Source of the DNA: Ichthyophis bannanicus
Taxonomy: Eukaryota; Chordata; Amphibia; Gymnophiona; Ichthyophiidae
Length of the DNA stretch: 64,000 bases
NCBI GenBank assembly: GCA_033557465.1
Contig: CM066039.1
Span: forward strand, 45,289,788-45,353,787
Direction of reading: 5' to 3'
The position numbers and the translations under genes were made by a program. The notes beneath the pieces were generated by a model. That model made no database searches. It was not told the DNA's origin and worked only from the letters and a program-made list of their open reading frames with translations. Position 1 is the stretch's first letter. Each line of letters begins with the position of its first letter. Positions 1 through 9,461 of this stretch are shown here, one piece after another.

Positions 1-735
1 GAAGACAAAAATTCCCAGGGCGCGTAGAAATGCAGCCACTATTGCCATGCATTTGGTGAACACTCTTGGAGCAGAGGTTAGACCGAAGGGAAGTACTCTG
101 TATTGGTAATGTTTTCCCTGGAACAGAAACCGTAGGAATTTTCTGTGGGATGGATGTATGAGTATATGTGTGTACGCATCCTTGAGATCTAGAGAACAAA
201 GCCAATCCTGACTCTGCAGGTATGGAAGGAGAGCACCTAGAGAAAGCATCTTGAATTTCTCCTTGCATAGGAATTTGTTCAATTCTCTGAGATCTAGAAT
301 GGGTCTGTATCCCCCTGTTTTCTTTGGAATGAGAAAATAAGGGGAGTAAAACCCTGACCCCTGTTGAAGAAGAGGAACCTCTTCTATTGCCCTTTAGGCG
401 AGAAGGGTGGTCACCTCCTGACCCAAAAGGTCCACGAGGGATGGGGGAGAATTGAAACGTCTCACCATGGTATGGGGAGGAAGGCTGGAGAAATGTAGTT
501 TGTAGCCCTCTCTGATGATAGAGAGGGTCCACTGTTCTGATGTGATTTGCTCCCATCTGGGAGCAAAATGAGTTAACCTTCCTGGAATGGTGAGAGGCTC
601 TGGTTGTTGTAGAGCCAGAAAGGTTAAGTTCTCTAGTATTAAGTCAAAAACCCTGAGGGGGTTGGGACTGCTGGGCTCTAGTAGTCCCTGCAGGTTTTGC
701 CCTGGCTTGTTTAGATTGTTGACGCTTAGGAGCAA
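1..735 (-). pseudogene. DIRS reverse transcriptase, N-terminal part (element A)
   Basis: The RNA-dependent DNA polymerase of element A, which would copy the element's RNA. The frame from 735 gives the conserved N-terminal segment (APRWEQITSEQWTLSIIREGYKLHF) seen also in B, then hits a stop at 394-396 where B has glutamine (LAQRAIEEV). Beyond the stop the same frame continues to base 1 with the RT fingers and palm (PKKTGGYRPILDLREL; SLDLKDAYTH). The catalytic YLDD box lies at the very left edge or outside. The start at 735 is only the first ATG; the true gene probably overlaps the end of gag, as in B. One nonsense change makes it a pseudogene. Confidence 0.85.
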
Positions 736-2468
736 AGCGAATTGTAGAAGATTGTTGGCCAGTATTTGTAGAAAATCTGGCCTTCTTAAAGAAAGGCTTC
801 TTAAAAGATTTTTTCTTGGCAGGGGTAGAGGTAGACTTAGAAAGTCTATCTAAGGCAGCATTTTCTGCGTCCATTTGAATGGCTTTGATTTGCCACTCTT
901 TTCCAAACAGATTTTCACCTGTACAGGGCAGTTTTCCCAAGCCATCCTGGACCCAGGGTTCTAGGTCAGAAGCCTGGAGCCAAGCAATTCTGCGAGCAGC
1001 TATAGCAATGCCTAAGGCTCTGCTAGCACCCTCGAAGGAGTCAAAAGCTGCTCTGTTGGAAAATTTTGAAACATCTTGGGTATGCTTTAGCAAAATTAGG
1101 AACTCCTCCTGTCTATCCTCTGGGATAAAGGGGAGAAAATTGCGCAGCTTTAGTGCAATCTCTTTCAGGAACATGCCCATATAAAGGCTGTATGAATTGA
1201 TTCTGGCAATAAGCATACTGGCTTGGAAGATTTTCCTACCAAAAGCATCCAAAGTCCTACATTCTCTTCCTGGAGGAGTAGAAGAGTGTCTTGGTACTCT
1301 TTATCCTTTTCATAGCTGACTGCACCACAATAGAGTGGCGAGGGAGCTGAGTTTTTTGAAAACCAGGAGAAGGAGGGACACGATACATGGTGTCCAAACG
1401 ACGAGAATGTGGAGATGGACTTATGGGAGACTCCTCTCACTCTATCATATGTTCTTGAAGAATTTCATGAATGGGCAAGGTGACTGCCTCTTTGGGAACC
1501 TTAGGGTATCCTAAAATATCTAATTTTTTTGCTCTAGGTTCTGTTTCAGAGGTTACTGAAATAGAGAGTCCTTTAGCTACTTCAATGATGAAGTCTTGAA
1601 AGGACAAATCCTCTGGAGGAGACATTCTCCTCTTTGGAGAAGAGGGCTCCTCAGGAAGAGTAAGAGATACTTCAGGAGAGTCATCTGAAGAATCAGAATC
1701 ATCAGAAGACTCGAAGTATCGTCTATTGGCTTCTAGGGATCGATAAGCGTATCGACCGGTATCCACATCGGGCGTACCCAGAACCGGATCGGTATCGGGA
1801 AAAGCCCCGGAACTGGGAACCGGAACCGGTATCCTGGTCGATGTGGATGCCCTGGGTACCGGTATCGGTTGTGGTACCGGAACCGGAGTCAGTACCGCTG
1901 GTTGCGGTACCGTGGGCGTCGCAGCCTTAATAAAAGCCATTATGGCCTGCTGCATGGATTGAACAGTATGATCCATAGACGCCACGACTGTCTGGATGTC
2001 GGTACCGGAAGAGTGTGCCGGTACCCCAGAGCAGTCCAACAGGTGATCGGTCGAGGCCGTGCCATCGATGTCAACCTGTAACCCCATAGGAGGAGCTTTG
2101 GAAGCCGGAGCTTCCCGCCGGGGTTGTTTGGCTGGGGCAGGGTCCTCAGGGTCAAGCCCGGGGGCATCTCGATACTTAGAGGGAGATTTGCCCTTTGAGG
2201 ACCTGCCGGAAGAAAGTTTGGTTACCTGAGATCCATCAGGAGAGGAAGACCTGGAGGATGTCGATGCTGGAGTATCTGTGGAAAACAGCATATGAAACTT
2301 GGCTGCCCGGTTTTGTAAGCCACGTTTAGACATCAGAGAGCAGGACTGGCAATCTGGGATGGAGTGGTCAGGCCCCAAACATTTAAGACACCATTCATGG
2401 GTGTCGGTAACTGAGATGGTACCGCTACACTTGGTGCATTTTTTAAAACCAGAGGCTGGTTTCTCCAT
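644..2468 (-). pseudogene. DIRS gag-like gene (element A)
   Basis: The presumed nucleic-acid-binding structural protein of the retrotransposon. The first 343 codons (2468 to 1437) are open. Cysteine pairs at residues 11/14, 27/30 and 40/43, with His24 and His35 between them, suggest a zinc-binding head. A low-complexity Pro/Val/Ser/Thr section and an acidic Ser/Asp run (YFESSDDSDSSDDSPE) follow. After HEILQEHMIE the frame breaks. The C-terminal part resumes in another frame at 1252-644 (ASMLIARINSYSLYMGMFLKE), the segment related to the LAP2-alpha domain, and ends in a basic tail. Element B has this junction in one frame, so A carries frameshifts. The start at 2468 is chosen because the cysteine cluster begins right after it. 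Confidence 0.82.
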
Positions 2469-2699
2469 GAGGGAGAATTTTCTCCAGGCCTAGAGGCCTA
2501 AAGAGGAAATACACCAAGTGGGGAAAAGAAGATATATATATATTTTTTTTTTTTAAGAAAAGTAAAGAAAAAGACCGGCGGTACCGGTCCGGAGTCGGGG
2601 AAGGCAGACATGCGGCCAAAGAAACAAATTAAAATAAGAACTTCTTCAGTGGTGACAGGAACACGACCTGCTGGCTCCACGGAAAAAGAAGAACTGAGG

Positions 2700-2853
2700 A
2701 GAGTTGGTCAGGAAGGCGGGAAGGCAGCGCGCATGCGCTGTGGGAGGCCCCAAAAGCTTTCCTTTCTGGGAAGCTGGGGAGCTTTCCCGCGCAGGCTCCG
2801 TCGGTACCGACGTACCCATATGTGAGGACTCATTCCTGCTTGTTCCTGGAGAT
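2700..2853. repeat. Right inverted terminal repeat of DIRS A
   Basis: This stretch is nearly identical to the right end of element B (11280-11440) and inverted relative to B's left end. Shared landmarks are GGCGGGAAGGCAGC, CAAAAGCTTTCC, GGCTCCGTCGGTACCGACG and the terminal TTCCTGGAGAT. The AGAT at 2850-2853 is the expected recombination edge. Confidence 0.85.
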
Positions 2854-4626
2854 ACAGCAGTTGCTACTGCTTCTGACTGGAAAAGGGAAAGATGAAGCTA
2901 GGGATGGTGTAATGCAATCTGTCACCGGGGCTCAACAATGTAAGCTAGTGGCTCTCAATCTTTCTTTCATCAGGACATTCCTGCACACGTGACTGTAAAC
3001 ATATACTCTGCATCCCCCAACAATGGGTGGCGAGGAGAACTTGGACATTTTCCCCATACAATTCATCATACAAAAAAAAATTGGGTTTAATCATGCATTT
3101 TCCAGTAATAGCTCAAAAGCAAGTTACATTCAGGTACGATAAGTTCTGATTCTGATATCTTCTCAGTACCACTACCACAAAATCCTATCACTACCAGGTA
3201 CATTGCAAAGTAACCTAGACAAAACAGCAAGGGAGGATACCAAATAAAATTTTTTGTATTATAGTGCCTTTTTTTTATTTAAGAAGGAAATGGATTTATT
3301 CTAACAAAAACGTAAAACCTAAATCGCATAAATTAGCTAATCATCCAAATAAACCCAAACACGGCCATTTTTCAGCATTCCGCCTGCATCAGGGGCATTG
3401 CTCCCATTTTTCTTGTTGTCCTTTCCCCTTTAATTCTGTTTCCCTGTCCATGCTGAACCTCCCCCATCTGATCCGAGCCCTCCTTTTCCCCTCCCCACCC
3501 AAGGCCTGCCTCTCCCCTCCAAATTTTCATTCTCACACTTGGTCCCACATTCCTCATTTACTCGCCCCACCCTCTCCCCAAATCCAGTCTGAGTCCCTGT
3601 TTTTTCCTCCCCAGATATCTCTTTATCCCCCATCTTTAATTTTTCCTCTACGCACTCTCCCTCCTTTAATTCTCCATTTTCTTACTCTTCCACTTAGTTC
3701 CTGCCCCCTCCCCAAAAACCAGGCCACTTTCTTCCACCATTCTTCTCTCTTTATCCAGGTCTGCTCTTTTGCTCTTGCTCTCAATGAAATCATATATGCC
3801 CATAAGCCCTCCCTACCCAATTTCTCTTCCACTGTTTTCTCACCCTGCCCTTCCATGCTATCTTCTGATTTCCTGAGTCCCTATTGTCTCCTCTTCAGGC
3901 ATCCCTTTCTTCCCATATCATTTCCTTGGCCCTCAATTAATTCATCCCTTTCACCACTCATCCCCTCAACAAGTCCTCTCACCCTCCCTCCTTCCACCCC
4001 CCCCCCCCAAATTTGCACTTCATTTGTCACCCAATCCCCAAATTCCAGCTTTCCTATTAAAGCTTCCCAGTCCCTACTCAACCATCCTCCAATATGTGCC
4101 TCCTGCCTTTTCCTTAATTTTCCTCCCAGCACAAGATTTCTCCTGGTCTCTCTCCTATCTCTGGGCATCTTACCTCCATGGAATGTCTGCAGCAGGTGTT
4201 GCCATTGTTCATTCTCACTCTGTCAACTTCAGAGCATACTAAAAACATGCAAGCAGTCATGGCTCTGATGCAGATCTTGCGATGAATGAGATCAGCATCA
4301 AAGTCAATACTGGCTGCACATTTTGAGCATACTCGTGGCAGGCAAAGGGAGATAGTGGCTGCAGCAGAGGCAAGTGTTTCTATAGGTCATGCATGATTGC
4401 AATCACATTCACATACGTACCACATAGAGGAAGAACAGTCTACTGCATCCCACAGGGCTCCCACTGAAGAGGGAGTACAGTAGCCTCCCAGGCCCTATGA
4501 CACAAATGTCAAGTATCACAGCTGTAAGCCCTCGCCATACCTTTGGAGCTGCTGCCCTGGGCAAGTGCACCGTTTGCACAGTTTGTCATGCCAACCCTGC
4601 CTGCAATAGGCTCCGCTGATGGCATC
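2854..4626. other. Unassigned spacer with a pyrimidine-rich tract
   Basis: No gene or recognisable repeat. From about 3370 to 4200 the plus strand is strongly C/T-rich, including a run of ten C near 4000. This bias keeps a frame of 334 codons open (3264-4268), but the predicted protein is a monotonous Pro/Leu/Ser/Phe string with no domain, so I do not call it a gene. 4250-4620 is ordinary sequence in which I recognise nothing. Confidence 0.5.
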
Positions 4627-4662
4627 ACCCATATGTGAGGATTCACTATCCTGCTTGTCCAT
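4627..4662. repeat. Remnant resembling a type-1 DIRS right end
   Basis: CACCCATATGTGAGGATTCA followed by CCTGCTTGTCC matches the last 40 bases of elements A and B with a few changes. It lies immediately left of the left edge of element F, so F may have entered a DIRS terminus. No other part of a type-1 element is visible to its left. Confidence 0.5.
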
Positions 4663-4665
4663 GAA

Positions 4666-4935
4666 GATGGTGACATTTCACTTACCAGATAACGTTCTTT
4701 CCTCGAGTCCTTCTAGACAAGCGAGTTGTATTCCCCTAACAGCAGATGTGGAGACAGCGAAAACATTCCAGAGCGTTCTTATGACATCACCATGCCATTA
4801 TCAGCCTGAGCCACTCGGGGCATATTCAGTATTTATACCAAAGCATATGGTAAGGTTCTCACACAATCTCAGTGAAAATAACGTTCAGCAGAACAGGTAG
4901 CAAAAGCATCTACAGAAAGCAGTCTCAACAGGCAG
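4666..4935. repeat. Left inverted terminal repeat of DIRS F
   Basis: Starts just inside GAA 4663-4665 with a diverged version of E's left end (GTGACATTTCACTTACC against GTGAAATTTCACTTACC). The part around 4710-4840 is an inverted match to 39905-40030, sharing GATGTGGAGACAG, AAAACATTCCAGAG and GCCATTATCAGCCTGAG. Confidence 0.75.
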
Positions 4936-5009
4936 CTTGCCCTAGGGTTATGAGCCTGCAGGGACAACCAAAAAGTATCACAGACCAATACAGGTACCAG
5001 GGGTGGGTC

Positions 5010-5125
5010 CTGGACTGGTCTAGAGGACTCAAGTAAAGGACATTATATGGTATGTAAAATGTCACATTCCATATCGTCCTGCTAGACCTATTTAGACAAG
5101 TGGGACGTACCAAACCTATGCCTCC
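5010..5125. repeat. Internal complementary region of DIRS F
   Basis: The left part (GGTCTAGAGGACTC to AAAATGTCACA) is the reverse complement of F's left end. The right part (TTCCATATCGTCCTGCTAGACC) is the reverse complement of F's right end at 40028-40049. The join at TTC 5067-5069 corresponds to the GAA crossover bases. In DIRS elements this region templates completion of the circular intermediate. Confidence 0.7.
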
Positions 5126-5164
5126 ACTAGGTGATAAGACGACACGGCAGCTTTTAAGACCACC

Positions 5165-5471
5165 GAGCCAAACGCCGTATCTTATTTTTATTTATTTATT
5201 TAGCTGTATTTATATCCCGCTTTTCACCGCGTCAAAGCGGTCAATTGGGGGATACATTTAACACGAGGGGATATGAGACACATACGCTAATACTTACAGG
5301 GAACATGGGCAATGGAGGGTTAAGTGGCTTACCCAAGACCACAAGGAGTGCCTATAGGACTAGAAATCCCAGTCCCTCCACCCTGAGATTGCTGTCCCCA
5401 GGTGGGACTTGAACCCCCGGCCCTCCGGCCTGAAGTACCTTGTCCTAACCATTAGACCACTCCTCCCACCC
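5165..5471 (-). mobile_element. tRNA-headed SINE, minus strand
   Basis: Read on the minus strand it begins with a tRNA-like head: a box A-like TGGTCTAATGGTTAGGACA and a box B-like GGTTCAAGTCCCACC. It continues with CTTGGGTAAGCCACTTAACC and ends in GCGGGATATAAATA followed by (AAATA)n. The tail resembles the L2 3' ends elsewhere in this window, suggesting L2-driven mobilisation. It lies between F's internal complementary region and its recombinase gene. Confidence 0.75.
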
Positions 5472-5796
5472 AAGTGTGGACATCCAAGCAGTACTGCTTG
5501 AAAAAGGTGGAAAAGGATGCCCACACTGCCACCTGACAAATGTCAGAGAGCTACCAAGTTGCATTCTGCCCACAAGGATGCTTGTGCTCTAGAGGAATGA
5601 ACATGCAACCCTCCGGAAACGGCCAGTTCCACAACAGATACACTGAAGCAATGGCCTCTTGATCCAGCACCCCAAGGTAGACTTAGCTGTCACATTACCC
5701 TTACAGGGGCCCGCAAACAGCACATATAGATGGTCTGACTTGCGAAAGGAGTTAGTGACCTTTAAGTACCGGAGAAGCACTCTCCAGACATCCACC
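5471..5796 (-). pseudogene. Tyrosine recombinase, C-terminal piece (element F)
   Basis: The minus-strand frame 5795-5589 reads RVLLRYLKVTNSFRKSDHLYVLFAGP, nearly identical to the recombinase of element E (RVLFRYLKVTNSFRTSDHLFVLFAGP). The segment then degenerates before the HxxR and tyrosine motifs become readable. The gene is interrupted at 5797 by element B and its upstream half resumes at 11441. A broken integrase of an old retrotransposon. Confidence 0.75.
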
Positions 5797-5800
5797 AGAT

Positions 5801-5990
5801 AGCACAGTTACTTACCTGTAACAGGTGATCTCTGGGAACAGCAGGAATTAGTCCTCACATATGGGTACGTTGGTACCGACGGAGCCTGCGCGGGAACGCT
5901 CCCCAGCTTCCCAAAAAGGAAAGCTTTTGGGAGCATCCCACAGCGCCTGCGCGCTGCCTTCCCGCCTTTCCTAACTCTCCTCAGTTCGAG
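5801..5990. repeat. Left inverted terminal repeat of DIRS B
   Basis: Begins AGCACAGTTACTTACCTG. The part from about 5842 to 5985 is the inverted counterpart of 11287-11440, with GGTACCGACGGAGCCTGCGC and AAAAGGAAAGCTTTTGGGAG on both. The first 40 bases (5801-5842) recur inverted in the internal complementary region rather than in the right repeat. Confidence 0.88.
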
Positions 5991-6063
5991 TTTAAAGCTG
6001 AGACAATAGAGAGAGAGAGGAAAGGAAAGAGAGAGAGATACAACTCCTAGGGGAGGAGGGAGG

Positions 6064-6165
6064 GTTGTGAGGACTAATTCCTGCTGTTCCCAGAGATCAC
6101 CTGTTACAGGTAAGTTAACTGTGCTATCTCCAGGAACAAGCAGGAATGAGTCCTAACATATGGGG
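6064..6165. repeat. Internal complementary region of DIRS B
   Basis: GTGAGGACTAATTCCTGCTG to CTGTGCTATC is the reverse complement of B's left end. CTCCAGGAACAAGCAGGAAT onward is the reverse complement of its right end. The join ATCT (6126-6129) is the complement of the AGAT seen at both outer edges, so this region records the sequence of the circular intermediate. Confidence 0.88.
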
Positions 6166-6278
6166 ACTCCCTTGCTAAGATGCCTGGGAGATCCCCAAGG
6201 GTATGAGACCCTGAAGGGTTCCTCCTCATCTTCCTATGGATCTCAGGCATCCATTCAAGGAAGGAGGGCAGGAGTTGT

Positions 6279-7460
6279 TCAAGAATGGAACAGGTGTCTG
6301 AGGACTGCCTGACCAAACACGGCATCCCGGCGGGAGTCCTTGTCCAAACAGTAATGGGCTGTGAAGGTATGAACCGAGGCCCAGGTGGCTGCTCGACAGA
6401 TCTGGTCGATGGACACAGAATGAAGATGAGCCATAGAGGTGGCCATGGCCCTCACATTGTGGGCTGTGACATGGCTCTCCAGAGAAAGGTTCTTACTCTG
6501 GTAAGCAAAAGTAATACACTGAGCAATCCAATTGGACAGTGTTCTTTTTGAGACTGGGAGTCCTAAATGAGAAGGATCAAAAGCAACAAAAAGCTGGGAA
6601 GACTTTCTATGTTGCTGTGTCCTGTGTAAGTAAAAAGCAAGAGCTCTTTTACAATCTAGAGTATGAAGGTTCCTCTCTGCGCTGGATGCATGAGGAGCTG
6701 GAAAAAAGACAGGTAAATATACCTCTCGATTAAGATGAAAAGGGGAGACCACTTTAGGCATAAAGTGAGGATTTGTCTTAAGGACTACCTTATCATGATG
6801 GAACCTTGTATAAGGTGGATTAGCCACTAAGGCCTGCAGTTCACTGATGCGGCGAGCAGAAGTGATTGCAATAAGGAAAATAACCTTCCAGGAAAGAAAT
6901 TTCAAGGAGGTAGTGGCTAAGGGTTCAAAAGGTGGCTTCATAAGTTGACCAAGAACCAAGTTTAAGTCCCATGCCACCAGAGGAGGTCGAATGGGAGGTT
7001 TAGTTAAAGTTAGGCCTCTCATGAATCTTGCAATAAGAGGATGAGAGGAAATAGGTTGTCCATTGAGAGGCTTAAGGGATGCTGCAATAGCACTCAAATG
7101 GACCCTTACTGAATTCGTTTTAAGGCCTGCATTGGAGAGATGCAGGAGATATTCCAATAGAGAATTCACAGGAAGTGCCAGAGGGTCAAGACCCTTTTGA
7201 GCACACCAAATGGAAAATCTTTTCCACTTAAAAGCATAGGAACGCCTAGTGGAAGGTTTTCTGGAAGCATGGAGGATATCCTTCACTTGCTGAGAAAGAT
7301 TGAAGTCTTGAAGGTCTAGGCCTTCAGTAACCAAGCTCTGAGGTGAAGGGACTTGGGGTTTGGATGCCACAAAGTCCCTTCCTCCTGGGACAGAAGGTCT
7401 GGCGCAGCTCCCAAGTCCAGGGAGGGGGCTTGGGAGAGATGCAGAAGTAGAGGGTACCAC
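6279..7460 (-). CDS. DIRS tyrosine recombinase (element B), open frame
   Basis: A 393-codon frame for the site-specific recombinase that integrates the circular DNA copy into the genome. An N-terminal helical, SAM-like region (about residues 55-150, STRRSYAFKWKRFSIWCAQKG) is followed by the catalytic domain. Visible catalytic residues are Arg204 (SARRISEL), His334 and Arg337 (AHNVRA), Trp360 (AATWASVHTF) and the nucleophile Tyr370 (TAHYCLDKD). No frameshift or stop. The start at 7460 is the first ATG; the gene overlaps the RT gene's 3' end, which is usual in DIRS elements, so the true start could be elsewhere in the overlap. Domain order and length fit the family. Confidence 0.88.
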   Translation of the reverse strand: MVPSTSASLPSPLPGLGSCARPSVPGGRDFVASKPQVPSPQSLVTEGLDLQDFNLSQQVKDILHASRKPSTRRSYAFKWKRFSIWCAQKGLDPLALPVNSLLEYLLHLSNAGLKTNSVRVHLSAIAASLKPLNGQPISSHPLIARFMRGLTLTKPPIRPPLVAWDLNLVLGQLMKPPFEPLATTSLKFLSWKVIFLIAITSARRISELQALVANPPYTRFHHDKVVLKTNPHFMPKVVSPFHLNREVYLPVFFPAPHASSAERNLHTLDCKRALAFYLHRTQQHRKSSQLFVAFDPSHLGLPVSKRTLSNWIAQCITFAYQSKNLSLESHVTAHNVRAMATSMAHLHSVSIDQICRAATWASVHTFTAHYCLDKDSRRDAVFGQAVLRHLFHS

Positions 7461-9461
7461 ACTTGGCGTGGCCAGCGTGGAGCTATGAGGATCATAGATC
7501 CTTGATCCCTATGGAACTTGAACAGAGTCTTGGGAATCAAAGGAATGGGTGGAATACAGGAAGCCCTGACCCCAATGAAGGAGGAAGGCATCGTTGGCCT
7601 GAACTCCCTGACACGGAATTCTGGAACAGAACCGGGGAAGTTTGGCATTCCACGGACTTGCAAAGAGGTCTATGTCCGGGGTTCCCCATTCTTGGAAGAT
7701 TCTGAGTACCTGATCCATGTGCAGGGACCATTCGTGTGGAAGCAGAACTCGACTGAGTCTGTCTGCCCAAGAGTTTTGGATTCCTGGGAGGTATACTGCC
7801 AGGAGATGGATTTGATGCTCTCTGGCGAAGGCCCATAATCTTAGAGCTTCGTTGCAAAGCGACAGAGAGCCAGTTCCTCCTTGCTTGTTTATGTAAAACA
7901 TGGCTACTTGATTGTCCGTATGAATGAGGACTGTCTTGTAGCTGAGGAGGGTATGAAAGACCTTGAGAGCTAGGAACACTGCTCGAAGTTCCAAGTGGTT
8001 GATATGAAGAGAGGTCTCCTGTGGGGACATGGTGCCTTGGGTGGAGAGGTCTTGTAGATGAGCTCCCCAACCTGTTTGGGAGGCATCTGTTGTGAGGGTT
8101 GCTTGGGGTAACAAAGGTTGGAAGGGGGACCCCAGCAACAGATTTTGAGTGGAAATCCACCATTGGAGAGACCAAAAGAGACGTTTGGAGGTTGCTATTT
8201 GGTCTGAGAGAGCTCCTGAAGCTTGAGTCCACTGGGTGGACAAAGTCCATTGAGCTGCTCTCATGTGTAGGCGAGCATAGGGTACCACATGTACTGTGGA
8301 AGCCATATGGCCTAGCAGCTGTAGCATCTCCCTGGCAGTTAAGTGGCTCTTTGACTGAATCTGGGAGGCTAACTGCACTAGACGTTGACAACGGGCCTGA
8401 GGAAGGTAGGCCCTTGCAGAAGTGGTGTCCAACCAGGCCCCTATGAATTCCAGGGACTGAGTAGGGGTGAGCTGGGACTTTGGGAGGTTTACTACAAGTC
8501 CCAGGTATTGCAGAATGCGCCTGGTGCGGTTCAGGGAGATCTGAGCCTCCGACTGGGTTGGAGCTCAGATGAGCCAGTCGTCCAGATATGGGAAGACAAA
8601 TATTCCCAGAGTGCGTAAAAATGCAGCAACTATTGCCATGCATTTGGTGAACACTCTTGGAGCAGAGGCTAGACCGAAAGGAAGCACTCTGTATTGGTAA
8701 TGTTTTCCCTGGAACAGAAAACGTAGGAATTTTCTGTGAGATGGATGGATGAGGACATGAGTGTACGCATCCTTGAGATCTAGAGAACAAAGCCAATCCT
8801 GACTCTGCAGGTATGGAAGGAGAGTGCCTAGAGAAAGCATCTTGAACTTCTCCTTGCATAGGAATTTGTTCAATTCTCTGAGATCTAGAATGGGTCTGTA
8901 TCCCCCTGTTTTCTTTGGAATGAGAAAATAGGGGGAGTAAAACCCTGACCCCTGTTGAAGAAGAGGAACTTCTTCTATGGCCCTCTGGGCCAGAAGGGTA
9001 GTCACCTCCTGATCCAGAAGGTCGAGGAGAGATGTGGGAGAATTGAAGTGTCTCACCATGGTGTAGGGAGGAAGGTCTGAGAAATGAAGTTTGTAGCCCT
9101 CTCTTATGATGGAGAGGGTCCACTGCTCTGATGTGATTTGCTCCCATCTGGGAGCAAAATGAGCTAACCTTCCTGGAATGGTGAGAGGTTCTGGCTGTTG
9201 TAGAGCCAGAAAGGTTAAGTTCTCTAGTATCAAGTCAAAAACCCTGAGGGGGTTGGGACTGCTGGGTTGTAGCAGCCCCTGCAGGTTTAGGCCTGGCCTG
9301 TTTAGGTTGCTGACGCTTAGTAGCAAAGCGACCTGTAGAAGATTGTTGGCCAGAAGTGGAAGGAAATCTGCTCCTTTTGTAAAAAGGCTTTTTAAAAGGT
9401 TTTTTCTTGACTGGAATGGAGGTTGACTTGGAAAGTCTATCCAGAGCAGAATTCTCTGCAT
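7316..9461 (-). pseudogene. DIRS reverse transcriptase/RNase H (element B)
   Basis: Polymerase of element B. The frame 9461-8565 carries the RT domain: PKKTGGYRPILDLREL, SLDLKDAYTHVLI (motif A Asp), FGLASAPRVFTKCM and FPYLDDWLI with the catalytic Asp pair. A TGA at 8565-8567 interrupts it directly after DDWLI, where element D reads on with arginine. The same frame reopens at 8432 and gives RNase H: TTDASQTGWGAH, HINHLELRAV, IHTDNQVA and NSWADRLSR. A frameshift near 7520 moves the C-terminal part (LIPKTLFKFHRDQGSMILIAPRWPRQ) into another frame, ending at 7316 and overlapping the recombinase start. Two lesions in an otherwise well-preserved gene. Confidence 0.88.

Larger units (their letters stand above)
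1..2853 (-). mobile_element. DIRS retrotransposon A (type 1), 5' half
   Basis: This is a tyrosine-recombinase retrotransposon read on the minus strand and cut by the left window edge. From right to left it has a terminal repeat ending in AGAT at 2850-2853, a gag-like gene, and the beginning of a reverse transcriptase gene. The RNase H and recombinase genes would lie to the left of base 1. It is closely similar to element B over its whole visible length, and the right end has the same terminal sequence. Frameshifts and a stop codon show that this copy is dead. The family assignment is firm because B carries all three genes. Confidence 0.9.

Noticed and set aside
3264..4268. Open frame of 334 codons on the plus strand
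   Set aside because: It lies in a pyrimidine-rich tract, the protein is a repetitive Pro/Leu/Ser/Phe string without a domain, and the opposite strand is equally biased. Composition explains the lack of stops.
7537..9147. 536-codon frame on the minus strand within element B
   Set aside because: It is an alternative frame of the RT/RNase H gene. The parallel frames contain YLDD and the RNase H motifs, while this one is Ser/His/Pro-rich without motifs.
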